From a bacterium (lineage in GTDB: Bacteria; Zhuqueibacterota; QNDG01; JAFGCO01), in NCBI GenBank assembly GCA_016932575.1, contig JAFGCO010000011.1, positions 108,372-172,371 on the forward strand: a stretch of DNA of 64,000 bases, read 5' to 3'. Both the position numbers and the translations under genes were made by a program. The notes under the pieces are model-generated. The model saw only the letters and a list, made by a program, of their open reading frames with translations, did not search any database and was not told the origin of the DNA. Of the stretch, positions 8,801 through 16,725 are shown piece by piece (positions within the stretch are counted from its first letter, which is position 1; the number at the start of each line of letters is the position of its first letter).

Positions 8801-9769
8801 TTATTCAATGAATGATCCGGCAAAATCCATTAACTGATGAATCACCTCCTGAGGATCATCCACGGTCATCAGGTGAGAGCGCATCCTGGAAACGCCGGGC
8901 ATTCCTTTCAAATACCAGCCGATATGTTTCCTCATTTCTCTTAGCCCCCGGGAGGCACCCAGTTTTTCAAGAGCCAAATGATAGTGCTGAATACAAACCC
9001 GCACGCGGTCTTCGAAAGAAAGATCCGGCAATAGTTCGCCGGTCCTGAGAAAATGATCTATTTTCGAGCATATCCAGGGTCGCCCCATGACTGCCCTGCC
9101 GACCATAACCGCGTCACATCCGGTGGTATCCAGCATGCGTTTTGCATCCCGGGGAGAACTGACGTCACCATTCCCAATCACGGGGATACTTACCGTGGCT
9201 TTCACCTGCCTGATAAGATGCCAGTCCGCCGATCCTGAGAATCCCTGCATCCGGGTTCGGGGATGCACCGTGATCATACACGCTCCCTCTCCCTCAATAA
9301 TTCGCGCTGCTTCAGGAGCAACGACAGAGGATTCATCCCAACCGCTGCGGATTTTACAGGAAACAGGCGTATCAACCGCGTTCACCACGGAACGGACAAT
9401 GGTTTTCATAAGCTTCAAATCTTTTAAAACCGCCGCTCCGGAACCGCCATTGACGACCTTTTTTGAAGGACATCCAAAATTAAGATCGATCAGCTCGGGA
9501 GACAAAGGCGCCACTATCTTTACAGCTTCTGACATCGCATCGGGCCGGCATCCGAAAACCTGAATACCTATCGGCCTTTCTTTTTCGGAAAAAACAAGAA
9601 GCGTTTTTGTTTTTGCGCTGTTGCGGACCAGTCCTTCCGCACTGACCAGCTCACTGAACATCAGGGAAACACCGAATCCTTTGACCATACATCGAAAAGA
9701 TTGATCCGTGATTCCCGCCATAGGCGCCAGGACCGATCGCCCCGTTATCTTTTCTGTGATTGGTTTCAA
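8801..9769 (-). CDS. dusB: tRNA-dihydrouridine synthase (DusB type)
   Basis: FMN-dependent reductase that converts uridine to dihydrouridine in the tRNA D-loop, cytoplasmic, 322 aa, the usual length. The TIM-barrel start APMAGITDQSFR is followed by the family motif LNFGCPSKKV with the catalytic cysteine at residue 100. MITVHPRTRMQGFSG and PVIGNGDVSSP, with GCDAVMVGRAVMGRPWI, supply the FMN phosphate-binding loop. A helical RNA-binding domain follows from about residue 240. It diverges from rpmB; the 132-bp gap carries the rpmB promoter. Confidence 0.95.
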   Translation of the reverse strand: MKPITEKITGRSVLAPMAGITDQSFRCMVKGFGVSLMFSELVSAEGLVRNSAKTKTLLVFSEKERPIGIQVFGCRPDAMSEAVKIVAPLSPELIDLNFGCPSKKVVNGGSGAAVLKDLKLMKTIVRSVVNAVDTPVSCKIRSGWDESSVVAPEAARIIEGEGACMITVHPRTRMQGFSGSADWHLIRQVKATVSIPVIGNGDVSSPRDAKRMLDTTGCDAVMVGRAVMGRPWICSKIDHFLRTGELLPDLSFEDRVRVCIQHYHLALEKLGASRGLREMRKHIGWYLKGMPGVSRMRSHLMTVDDPQEVIHQLMDFAGSFIE

Positions 9770-9815
9770 AACGAAATAAGTTACAGGACGAAAACGGGTT
9801 ATGCAAGAATTTTAT

Positions 9816-9844
9816 TTGCATTTTAAAGAAATATTTTGTATAAT
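9816..9844 (+). promoter_or_regulatory. Sigma-70-type promoter of rpmB
   Basis: TTGCAT (9816-9821), a 17-bp spacer, and a perfect TATAAT (9839-9844). It lies 58 bp before the rpmB start codon, a normal leader length. Confidence 0.8.
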
Positions 9845-9901
9845 TTATGACACTTTTAGGGAATGAACCGAATAAATACCATATTACTTTGAGGAAGACC
9901 C

Positions 9902-10087
9902 ATGTCAAGAAAATGTGAAATTTGCGGTAAGGGGCCCGTTACAGGCAATAATGTCAGCCATGCACATAATTTAACCAAACGCCGCTGGCTGCCGAATTTA
10001 AAAAAGGTGCGAACAAAAATAAATGGAAGAACCAGGCGAATCACAGTCTGTACCTCCTGTATTCGTTCAGGGGCCATTAATAAATAG
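9902..10087 (+). CDS. rpmB: 50S ribosomal protein L28
   Basis: 61 aa, matching the short bacterial L28. It begins [20 protein letters not shown] and has the conserved [14 protein letters not shown] segment. Cysteine pairs CEIC (residues 5-8) and CTSC near the C-terminus mark the zinc-binding (C+) form of L28. It is monocistronic, with a sigma-70-type promoter upstream, a GAGGAAG Shine-Dalgarno and a tight terminator 17 bp after the stop. Confidence 0.97.
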   Translation: MSRKCEICGKGPVTGNNVSHAHNLTKRRWLPNLKKVRTKINGRTRRITVCTSCIRSGAINK

Positions 10088-10103
10088 ACCATTCATATAG
10101 AAC

Positions 10104-10131
10104 AGGCACTCTTCGAGTGCCTTTATTCATT
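10104..10131 (+). terminator. Rho-independent terminator of rpmB
   Basis: Perfect 8-bp stem AGGCACTC/GAGTGCCT with a TTC loop, followed by a T-rich tract (TTATTCATTTTT). Confidence 0.8.
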
Positions 10132-10283
10132 TTTCCTTCCATCAAAACTTCGCATTAACAATACGCTCAATATTCCGTACCCGGTTAAATTTTTAAATTC
10201 TTGCTTGCGTTTCATATGATTGCATTGTAAATTTTGTTAAAGTTAAAATCGAATCGAATGATATTAGCCAAGGGAGGTGTTAC

Positions 10284-11759
10284 ATGCATCATTTAAAACA
10301 ATGTTTTTATCATGGATTCTTTGGGTTTGCCGTTTTAATATTTATCACTATCATATTCATAACTGCATCCCTGAACGCGCAAAATCCCAAAACCCTGCTT
10401 TTTCAAGACGTGGATACGGCTAAAAAAGAGGCTGAAGCTGCTGAAGCGCCTCTCTATTCTCCCGGACAATACGAAACAGCTGAAAAAAATTATATGGAAG
10501 CTGAAGAAGGATTCAAAAAAGGGAAAAATCTGGAAGACCTGAAAAAAAGAATTGAAATGTCGCGCATTTATTATCTTAAAGCCATTGAAACCACCAATCA
10601 GTTTAAAAATAACTTTGTGAATTGTGTGAATGCACGCTCGGATGCATTGGCCGTAGATGCACCCGCCTTTCGCCCGGAGAAATGGGGAGACGCGGAAAAA
10701 GCACTTGAAAAAGCCGCCAGGACACTCGAGGACGGCAACCTGAAAAGCGCAAAAGACAGAGCCACCAAAGCGGAAGAACTTTACAGGAAAGTGGAGCTTG
10801 AGGCCATCAAAGCCAATTATCTGGATAAAACCCGTGTGCTGATTAAAGAAGGAAAAAACAGCGATGTAAAAAAGAAAGCGCCGAATACATTGATGACTGC
10901 CGAAGAGCTTGCTGACAAGGCCGAAAAACAACTGGTAGAGAATCGGTATGATACGGATGAAGCACGGCAGCTCGCTCAGGAAGCCCGGTATTTGGCGGAG
11001 CTTGCCAAAACCATTACATTTACCATCAAGCAATGGGAAGATGATGACAAATCCATGGAAACGATTATTCTGGAGAGTCAGGAACCCATTCAAAAAATAT
11101 CCGACGCTTTGGATTTGAATGCACGTTTTCATAACGGCATTGATGAACCCACGGATGCCGTTCTGCGTAAAATCAGACGTATGCAGCAATCCATTGCCAC
11201 ACTGGAACAGGATGTTTCCGACCGTGACGAACAGATTAAGGCACTGTCCGCTCATGTGGAAAAACTTGAATCACAACTGGGTGATCTGAAAATAAAAGAA
11301 GAATCTCTGTCCCAGCTTATGGAACAGCAGCGGCTCTGGCGGGAAAAATATAAACAGGTGGAACAGATGTTCACCCTTCAGGAAGCCCAGGTGCTTCGAT
11401 CCAAAGACGACGTGATTATCAGACTCTACGGTCTTTCGTTTGATGTGGGAAAGTCCACAATTCAGCCGGAATATTTCAGTCTGCTGAAAAAGGTTGTGGA
11501 AGCATTTCAACTTTACTCCAAAGCTACAATTACGGTTGAGGGGCACACAGACTCACGGGGCGGCGATGAAGCCAATCAAAAGCTCTCAACCAAACGGGCG
11601 GATGCGGTACGTGAATATCTTTTAGCGACCGGCAACATCGAACCGGGTCTTGTCAGGGCCGACGGTTATGGCGAAAACAAACCGATTGCCAGCAACGACA
11701 CCCGTGACGGCCGCCGTAAAAACCGCCGGATCGATGTGGTCATCCATCCGCAAAAATAA
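10284..11759 (+). CDS. OmpA-family protein with long coiled-coil periplasmic region
   Basis: 491 aa. The N-terminal signal (GFFGFAVLIFITIIFITASLNAQ) is followed by a charged helical stretch rich in Ala, Glu and Lys (residues 40-260), resembling the DUF4398-like helical repeats, then a coiled coil (about 285-365). The C-terminal OmpA peptidoglycan-binding domain spans about 375-490, with the ligand motif TITVEGHTDSRGGDEANQKLS and the helix LSTKRADAVREYL. It most likely links the outer membrane or a lipoprotein complex to peptidoglycan. A strong GGGAGGTG Shine-Dalgarno precedes ATG 10284, and a terminator follows. Confidence 0.85.
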   Translation: MHHLKQCFYHGFFGFAVLIFITIIFITASLNAQNPKTLLFQDVDTAKKEAEAAEAPLYSPGQYETAEKNYMEAEEGFKKGKNLEDLKKRIEMSRIYYLKAIETTNQFKNNFVNCVNARSDALAVDAPAFRPEKWGDAEKALEKAARTLEDGNLKSAKDRATKAEELYRKVELEAIKANYLDKTRVLIKEGKNSDVKKKAPNTLMTAEELADKAEKQLVENRYDTDEARQLAQEARYLAELAKTITFTIKQWEDDDKSMETIILESQEPIQKISDALDLNARFHNGIDEPTDAVLRKIRRMQQSIATLEQDVSDRDEQIKALSAHVEKLESQLGDLKIKEESLSQLMEQQRLWREKYKQVEQMFTLQEAQVLRSKDDVIIRLYGLSFDVGKSTIQPEYFSLLKKVVEAFQLYSKATITVEGHTDSRGGDEANQKLSTKRADAVREYLLATGNIEPGLVRADGYGENKPIASNDTRDGRRKNRRIDVVIHPQK

Positions 11760-11781
11760 AGAAGCATACTCTGCATATCAT

Positions 11782-11813
11782 AAAAAAGGCTGTCCATAAG
11801 GACAGCCTTTTTT
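11782..11813 (+). terminator. Rho-independent terminator of the OmpA-family gene
   Basis: AAAAAAGGCTGTCC, loop ATAA, GGACAGCCTTTTTT: a perfect stem with flanking A and T runs, 22 bp after the stop codon. It works in both directions, so it may also serve the convergent GH130 gene. Confidence 0.9.
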
Positions 11814-11868
11814 ATATTTTCCGTTTCGGCTTCAGCTTACTATAAAAATGAGCCCCTTGAATAACGCC

Positions 11869-13056
11869 TTACTTTTTTGCCATCAAGTCAAGATTCTTTT
11901 GAATAAGTGCTGTTCGCTGCTCAACGCAGGCACGGGATCGCATCGGATCCGGCGGGGTATTTATGCAATAATCGACCAGCTTATCGATGGCAGATGTTGC
12001 CACATGCATCCTTGTGTCCGATGAGGCGTAATAAATCAGGATTTCCCCGTTTTCTCTGGCGACCCATCCGTTGGAAAACAGCACATTGGATACATCACCC
12101 ACACGTTCTTCTCCCTTGGGCGCCATAAAATATCCACCCGGCTCATAAATGAGCCTGGCGGGATCATTTAAATCTGTCATAAACAGATACAGCACATAGC
12201 GCAGTCCGGCTGCGCAGTTGCGAACACCATGCGCCATATGCAGCCAACCCCGCTCTGTTTTAATGGGAGGTGGTCCCTGACCATTTTTGGACTCTTTAAT
12301 TGTATGATATGCCCGTGCATTGATAATGCTTGAGGATTTTACTTCGGGATTGTTAATATCATCGCAAAGGCCGAATCCAACGCCACCACCGCCTCCGGCT
12401 TCGATAAAAGAATCCTGAGGCCGCGTGTAAAACGCATATTTGCCGTTGACAAACTCTGGATGCAGCACCACATTGCGCTGCTGTGCAGCGGCTGTTTTTA
12501 AATCCGGCAACCGCTCCCAGTTTTTAAAATCTTTAGTCCGGACAATGCCAGCCTGCGCAACGGCACTGGATAAATCGTGAGTAGGAGCATCGGGATCTTT
12601 CCGTTCCGTACAGAAAACCCCATAAATCCAGCCGTCTTCATGAAATGTCAATCTCATATCATACACATTCACATCCGGATTATCGGTTTCAGGCAGCAGT
12701 ATCGGAAAATCCCAGAACCGGAATCCGTCAATGCCACTATCGCTCTCTGCAACTGCGAAAAATGATTTCCGATCGTATCCTTCGACTCTTGCAATAAGAA
12801 TAATCTTACCCTGCCATTCAAGCGCGCCTGCATTAAACACCGCATTGACGCCCATTCTTTGCATCAGATGGGGATTGGTTTTCATATCCAGATCATACCG
12901 CCAGAAAACAGGCGCATGTTTATCTGTTAAAACGGGATACTGATAACGGCTGAAAATGCCGTTATCTTCACTTACTTTCACATTTTTCCGCAGGATAAAT
13001 TGTTCGTGGTCAGAAAGAAGTTGCCGAACTTTCTCATTAAACTGATCTTGGTTCAT
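11869..13056 (-). CDS. GH130 glycoside phosphorylase, probably 4-O-beta-D-mannosyl-D-glucose phosphorylase
   Basis: 395 aa, cytoplasmic (no signal), five-bladed beta-propeller family GH130. [20 protein letters not shown] opens the fold, and the catalytic acid is the Asp of NVYDMRLTF (residue 133), in line with Asp131 of the Bacteroides fragilis enzyme. The length (about 390 aa) and the C-terminal [10 protein letters not shown] segment fit subfamily GH130_1, which phosphorolyses mannosyl-glucose to mannose 1-phosphate and glucose. It lies 198 bp after a sodium/solute symporter on the same strand, which probably imports the disaccharide. Subfamily assignment is by eye and less certain than the family. 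Confidence 0.85.
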   Translation of the reverse strand: MNQDQFNEKVRQLLSDHEQFILRKNVKVSEDNGIFSRYQYPVLTDKHAPVFWRYDLDMKTNPHLMQRMGVNAVFNAGALEWQGKIILIARVEGYDRKSFFAVAESDSGIDGFRFWDFPILLPETDNPDVNVYDMRLTFHEDGWIYGVFCTERKDPDAPTHDLSSAVAQAGIVRTKDFKNWERLPDLKTAAAQQRNVVLHPEFVNGKYAFYTRPQDSFIEAGGGGGVGFGLCDDINNPEVKSSSIINARAYHTIKESKNGQGPPPIKTERGWLHMAHGVRNCAAGLRYVLYLFMTDLNDPARLIYEPGGYFMAPKGEERVGDVSNVLFSNGWVARENGEILIYYASSDTRMHVATSAIDKLVDYCINTPPDPMRSRACVEQRTALIQKNLDLMAKK

Positions 13057-13176
13057 ATGACTTTCCCTGTGCTTGATTCGAGCTTCATGTTTGAGAGAAG
13101 ATCTTGTTAAAAGTTACGTTTAATAAAAAATGCAATTCAGTGCGGCACTTTGATTTTGTGCCATGTTGTCATCCGT

Positions 13177-13235
13177 AAAAAATCATAACCACAGGGACTC
13201 TCCGGTCCGCCCGCCCGTCCTTGTGGCAGGTTATG
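13177..13235 (-). terminator. Stem-loop with T-run between the symporter and the GH130 gene
   Basis: Read on the minus strand, CATAAC-ctg-CCACAAGG pairs with CCCTGTGG-TTATG (one mismatch and a small bulge), and the stem is followed at once by ATTTTTT. It is a probable rho-independent or partial terminator that would lower GH130 transcription relative to the symporter. Confidence 0.55.
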
Positions 13236-13254
13236 TTCGCATATAAATCATTAA

Positions 13255-15102
13255 TTATGTTTCAAGATGATCGTACCAGGTTTTTTTCAATATAAAACAC
13301 GTAATTACAATAATGGCGATGGTGATTGCTAGAGCGCCGAATTTCTGTATGACAATAAAAATAGGCAAGGCAACCAATGCGGTCTGCGCAATAATACCAA
13401 TGATAATATTAAACATATCCCGCTTGAAATTCATATTCTTCTGGAATGCCGGATCTTCAGCAATCACCTTTTCATAGATCGGCTTCCAGAATCCCCACGG
13501 GCGAACCGACTTATAAAACTTTTTCAGGGTTCCTTCATCCGTGGGGGGGGTCATGATTGTACCCAAAATACAGCCTATAGCAGATATAACCAGAATAACG
13601 GGGAAGAAATAGAGTAAAATGATATCCTTAGGAATATCCGGAAACATCGGGGGCAGTATTTTAGGAAATATTAAAGCAGGAATAATTCCGGTGAGCATAC
13701 CCCAGAAGTAGCCGTGCCCGTTAAACCGCCACCAGTACCATTTCAAGACATTGGCTGCGATGTATCCGCCCCATAATCCCGAAACAAGCCAAATCAGCAC
13801 GCTGTTGATATTTTTTGCAAATACACCAAAAACAATACTGACTGCGACCACGATTAAACCAATCGTGTAATTTGCCACTTTCACCTGTTTATCCGTAGCT
13901 TCCGGTTTGATATATTTTAAATAGATATCATTAATGACATAAGCCTGGGCGGCATTAAGTGTACCTGCAAATGTCGAATTAAACGCTGCCAAAAGACCGG
14001 CCAGGATCAGGCCCAATATGCCCAACGGGGCGAACTGATTGATAGATGAAGGCAAAATCTGTTCAAAATCAATTTTTCCTGCCACAATCAAATCCAGCTT
14101 ATCGTAGAACAAAAGAGCCAGAACACCGAATCCGGCAATCATAAAATATCGAATCGGATTTAAAATCACCGAAACAAATCCGCTCATTTTAGCAGCCTCT
14201 TTCGGATTCTTCGTGGCCAGGATCTTTTGCATATCATAATTCGGAGCGGGTCCTGCGGCACTGACAAGCACGCCTTTGAATATTAACATCCCGATAAACA
14301 GAGAGAACAATGAATATCCGTCTGTAGCAATTTTTGTATTCACTTCATTAATCACACCGGTCCAGTCAAGATTTAAATTCCATCCAAAAAACGGTGTTTC
14401 CCAGCCATTCGGAACCATAAGATGATTTGAAGCAAGGGCATGCATTGCGATTATGCCAATAACCAGAGAAGAAACAGTCATGATCAGATATTGAACCAGG
14501 TCGGCCCAGACAATACTGATCATACCGCCGATAATTGTATAGAAAACCGCAAATGCCGTAAAAACCAAACCGTATAAATGCGGAACATATTCTGGTGCCA
14601 CATGAAATGGAACATATTGAGAAACAATTTCCCAGGGAATAAAGATTTCAATAAATTTCCCCAGCCCGACAAATCCGTAAGCCAGAAAACCGAGGCAGCT
14701 GATAAGCGCAAATACAACCACGATATTATGTGAAAGCTGGGCGTCTCTTTTTTCTCCAAAACGGGTACTGATCCACTCTGCACCTGTAGTGACATTGGAC
14801 CGCCTCAGCCAGGCGGAAAGATAAACCATCAGAAAAATCTGGTTAAAAATCGGCCATAACCAGGGAATCCAAATACTCTTGAGTCCGTAAACAAACATCA
14901 ATGTTACAAGCCACATGGTTCCGGAAATATCAAACATTCCCGAAGCATTGGACAGCCCTAATAAATACCATGGCAATTCATTACCACCCAATAGATAAGA
15001 ACTTTTACTCTTCTGGGCTCTCTTTCTCAGGATGAGCCCGATGATCACTGTTGATAAGAGATAAATACCGATGATCAGAATATCGATCAAACGCAGGTTC
15101 AT
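13255..15102 (-). CDS. Sodium:solute symporter (SSS family)
   Basis: 615 aa with 13-15 hydrophobic helices. It begins RLIDILIIGIYLLSTVIIG and has the SSS signature region (SSYLLGGNELPWYLLGLSNA) in helix 2, an early sodium-site region in the family. Loops such as GAEWISTRFGEKRDAQ are also typical. The C-terminal extension (about 500-615, with extra helices) resembles the sugar-transporting SGLT-like members. Its placement upstream of a mannosylglucose phosphorylase, behind a LacI-type operator, suggests a sugar or disaccharide substrate. The exact substrate cannot be read from sequence. Confidence 0.9.
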   Translation of the reverse strand: MNLRLIDILIIGIYLLSTVIIGLILRKRAQKSKSSYLLGGNELPWYLLGLSNASGMFDISGTMWLVTLMFVYGLKSIWIPWLWPIFNQIFLMVYLSAWLRRSNVTTGAEWISTRFGEKRDAQLSHNIVVVFALISCLGFLAYGFVGLGKFIEIFIPWEIVSQYVPFHVAPEYVPHLYGLVFTAFAVFYTIIGGMISIVWADLVQYLIMTVSSLVIGIIAMHALASNHLMVPNGWETPFFGWNLNLDWTGVINEVNTKIATDGYSLFSLFIGMLIFKGVLVSAAGPAPNYDMQKILATKNPKEAAKMSGFVSVILNPIRYFMIAGFGVLALLFYDKLDLIVAGKIDFEQILPSSINQFAPLGILGLILAGLLAAFNSTFAGTLNAAQAYVINDIYLKYIKPEATDKQVKVANYTIGLIVVAVSIVFGVFAKNINSVLIWLVSGLWGGYIAANVLKWYWWRFNGHGYFWGMLTGIIPALIFPKILPPMFPDIPKDIILLYFFPVILVISAIGCILGTIMTPPTDEGTLKKFYKSVRPWGFWKPIYEKVIAEDPAFQKNMNFKRDMFNIIIGIIAQTALVALPIFIVIQKFGALAITIAIIVITCFILKKTWYDHLET

Positions 15103-15182
15103 GTATTGTCTCCTTGATGTATAATGAAAATATAAAAACAGGTCCTGAATTCACTGGAATTATCAGGATGAATTCAGCGATT

Positions 15183-15211
15183 AATATAGTAAATCACCCT
15201 TATAAATGCAA
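15183..15211 (-). promoter_or_regulatory. Sigma-70-type promoter of the symporter gene
   Basis: On the minus strand TTGCAT (15211-15206), a 17-bp spacer, and TATATT (15188-15183). It lies about 80 bp upstream of ATG 15102. The LacI-type operator sits immediately upstream of the -35. Confidence 0.7.
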
Positions 15212-15212
15212 G

Positions 15213-15226
15213 CGCAATCGTTTGCG
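15213..15226. promoter_or_regulatory. LacI-family-type operator CGCAATCGTTTGCG
   Basis: CGCAA-TCGT-TTGCG is a 14-bp dyad of the LacI/GalR type (GCAAnCGnTTGC core). It lies two bases upstream of the symporter -35. Eleven of its 12 core bases recur, in the same orientation, at 20953-20964 upstream of the CBM9 gene. No LacI-family gene is in the window. Confidence 0.6.
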
Positions 15227-15300
15227 AAAACCGATTTTTGCCTGAAAAGTGAATTTTTTCAATTGAAATGACTCATTTTGTTTTTGTGCTTATTCTTTAA

Positions 15301-15375
15301 GCTCCGTTTCAGTCAACCAGCCAACGACCCCATGACTCTACGATCCTCATTTTTCCTGGATCCTGATTCTCACTC
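15301..15375 (+). repeat. Degenerate copy of the T/C-rich dispersed repeat
   Basis: GCTCCGTTTCAGTCAACC, then CCAACGACC and CATGACTCTACGA, recall the 3' half of the units near 6.1 kb and the GACTC words at 6971-7075. The copy reaches into the last codons of the radical-SAM gene at 15370. Confidence 0.5.
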
Positions 15376-16614
15376 CTTCCCGCAGCATTGTTTAAATTTT
15401 TTTCCGCTGCCACAGGGACACGGCTCGTTGCGTCTTATTCTCAATCCGGAAGCAATCTGCTCTTTGATCTTCTGCTTTTTCTGTTGAATCTGCCAGATCT
15501 CGGCCATTTTTCGAAAGACCGGATCCGCATGCTTAAAAAACATTTGGTAACTCTGACATAAATAATTTAATCCGGGTGTATTGTTATGGAAAACACGGTT
15601 TTTCGGACAGCCGCCCTGACAATGAACTAACCATGGGCATTTTTGACACACATCCGGTAAATTGCTTTTTACCGACCCGAATTTATTTTGTAACGGGGAA
15701 TTCAGACAATCTGAAAGGCTGTCCTGTATAATATTTCCCAGCCGCCACTTTGGATGGACAAAAAAATCGCAGGCATAAATATCTCCGTTATGTTCAATGA
15801 CTGTATAAATGCCGCATTCAGGCAGCAATGTGCATTCCGGCGGACTCAGGTGAACATAAGTGAAAAACAAGGATTCAAACCACCGGATATAGGTTGATGG
15901 TTTTCCATCAATAAAATCATCATGCCATCGATTAAATAATCGGATCAGAAATCGACCGTATAATTCCGGGGACACAGTAAAAAAAGCCGGCTCGCCCTTA
16001 CGATTTGGATGGAATTCAACACAGGGAATAAATTGCATGAATTTGAGGCCGTTTTCCTTATGAAACGTATAAATCTCATCGGGATACCGCACAGAATGAT
16101 CATTCACCACAATCAGCGCATTGACATCGACATCCGCTTCGAGCAAAATATCCCTGGCCCGGATAACCCGGGACCAGGTCGGCTGTCCGTTACTGAAACG
16201 CCGGTAATGATCATGAACGAATTCCGGTCCGTCCAGAGAAAGTCCCACCAGAATTCCGGTATCACGGAAAAATCGTGCCCAATCCGAATCGATGAGGATA
16301 CCGTTGGTCTGCAAGCCATTGCCGCAGTGCTGTCCGGACCGCTGGAATTTCTGCTGAAATTCAACCGCTTTCTTAAAAAAGGAAATACCCATCAGTGTCG
16401 GCTCACCGCCCTGCCATCCAAAAGAAATGTTATTTTCTCCCTGGTCCATAACTTGACGCACCAGCATGCGCAAAAGCTCGATTGTCATGCGATGTGTTTT
16501 TGATTCAGGAAATAAAGCGGATTTTTGCAGATAAAAGCAGTAAGTGCATTCCAGATTGCAATCCGGTCCGGCCGGTTTCACAAGAACAGATTGAATGCCT
16601 TTTTTCTTTATCAT
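15370..16614 (-). CDS. Radical SAM anaerobic sulfatase-maturase-like enzyme with C-terminal SEC-C motif
   Basis: 414 aa. The radical SAM cluster motif is CNLECTYCFY (CxxxCxxC, near residue 20), followed by FGWQGGEPTLMG for SAM binding. A SPASM-type C-terminal cysteine region (CTLLPECGIYTVIEHNGDIY, then CQKCPWLVHCQGGCPKNR) binds further iron-sulfur clusters. Family role: oxidises Cys or Ser to formylglycine in sulfatases. The last 25 residues form a SEC-C zinc motif (NEPCPCGSGKKFKQCC), an accessory module. No sulfatase lies in the window, so the target is unknown and other peptide-modifying roles remain possible. Confidence 0.85.
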   Translation of the reverse strand: MIKKKGIQSVLVKPAGPDCNLECTYCFYLQKSALFPESKTHRMTIELLRMLVRQVMDQGENNISFGWQGGEPTLMGISFFKKAVEFQQKFQRSGQHCGNGLQTNGILIDSDWARFFRDTGILVGLSLDGPEFVHDHYRRFSNGQPTWSRVIRARDILLEADVDVNALIVVNDHSVRYPDEIYTFHKENGLKFMQFIPCVEFHPNRKGEPAFFTVSPELYGRFLIRLFNRWHDDFIDGKPSTYIRWFESLFFTYVHLSPPECTLLPECGIYTVIEHNGDIYACDFFVHPKWRLGNIIQDSLSDCLNSPLQNKFGSVKSNLPDVCQKCPWLVHCQGGCPKNRVFHNNTPGLNYLCQSYQMFFKHADPVFRKMAEIWQIQQKKQKIKEQIASGLRIRRNEPCPCGSGKKFKQCCGKE

Positions 16615-16725
16615 CTGTCTATTGCAAAGTAACCTGATCCGTCACCCTGCAATCCATATCATTTCAGGCCTTTACAGGTATTATTAAACAAAACAAGTGA
16701 TTATGATTTTAAAATTATCTCACAA

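Noticed and set aside
13141-13166. TGGCAC word on the minus strand as a sigma-54 promoter for GH130
   Set aside because: No GC at the required 10-bp distance; the word is part of a GGCAC/GTGCC hairpin.
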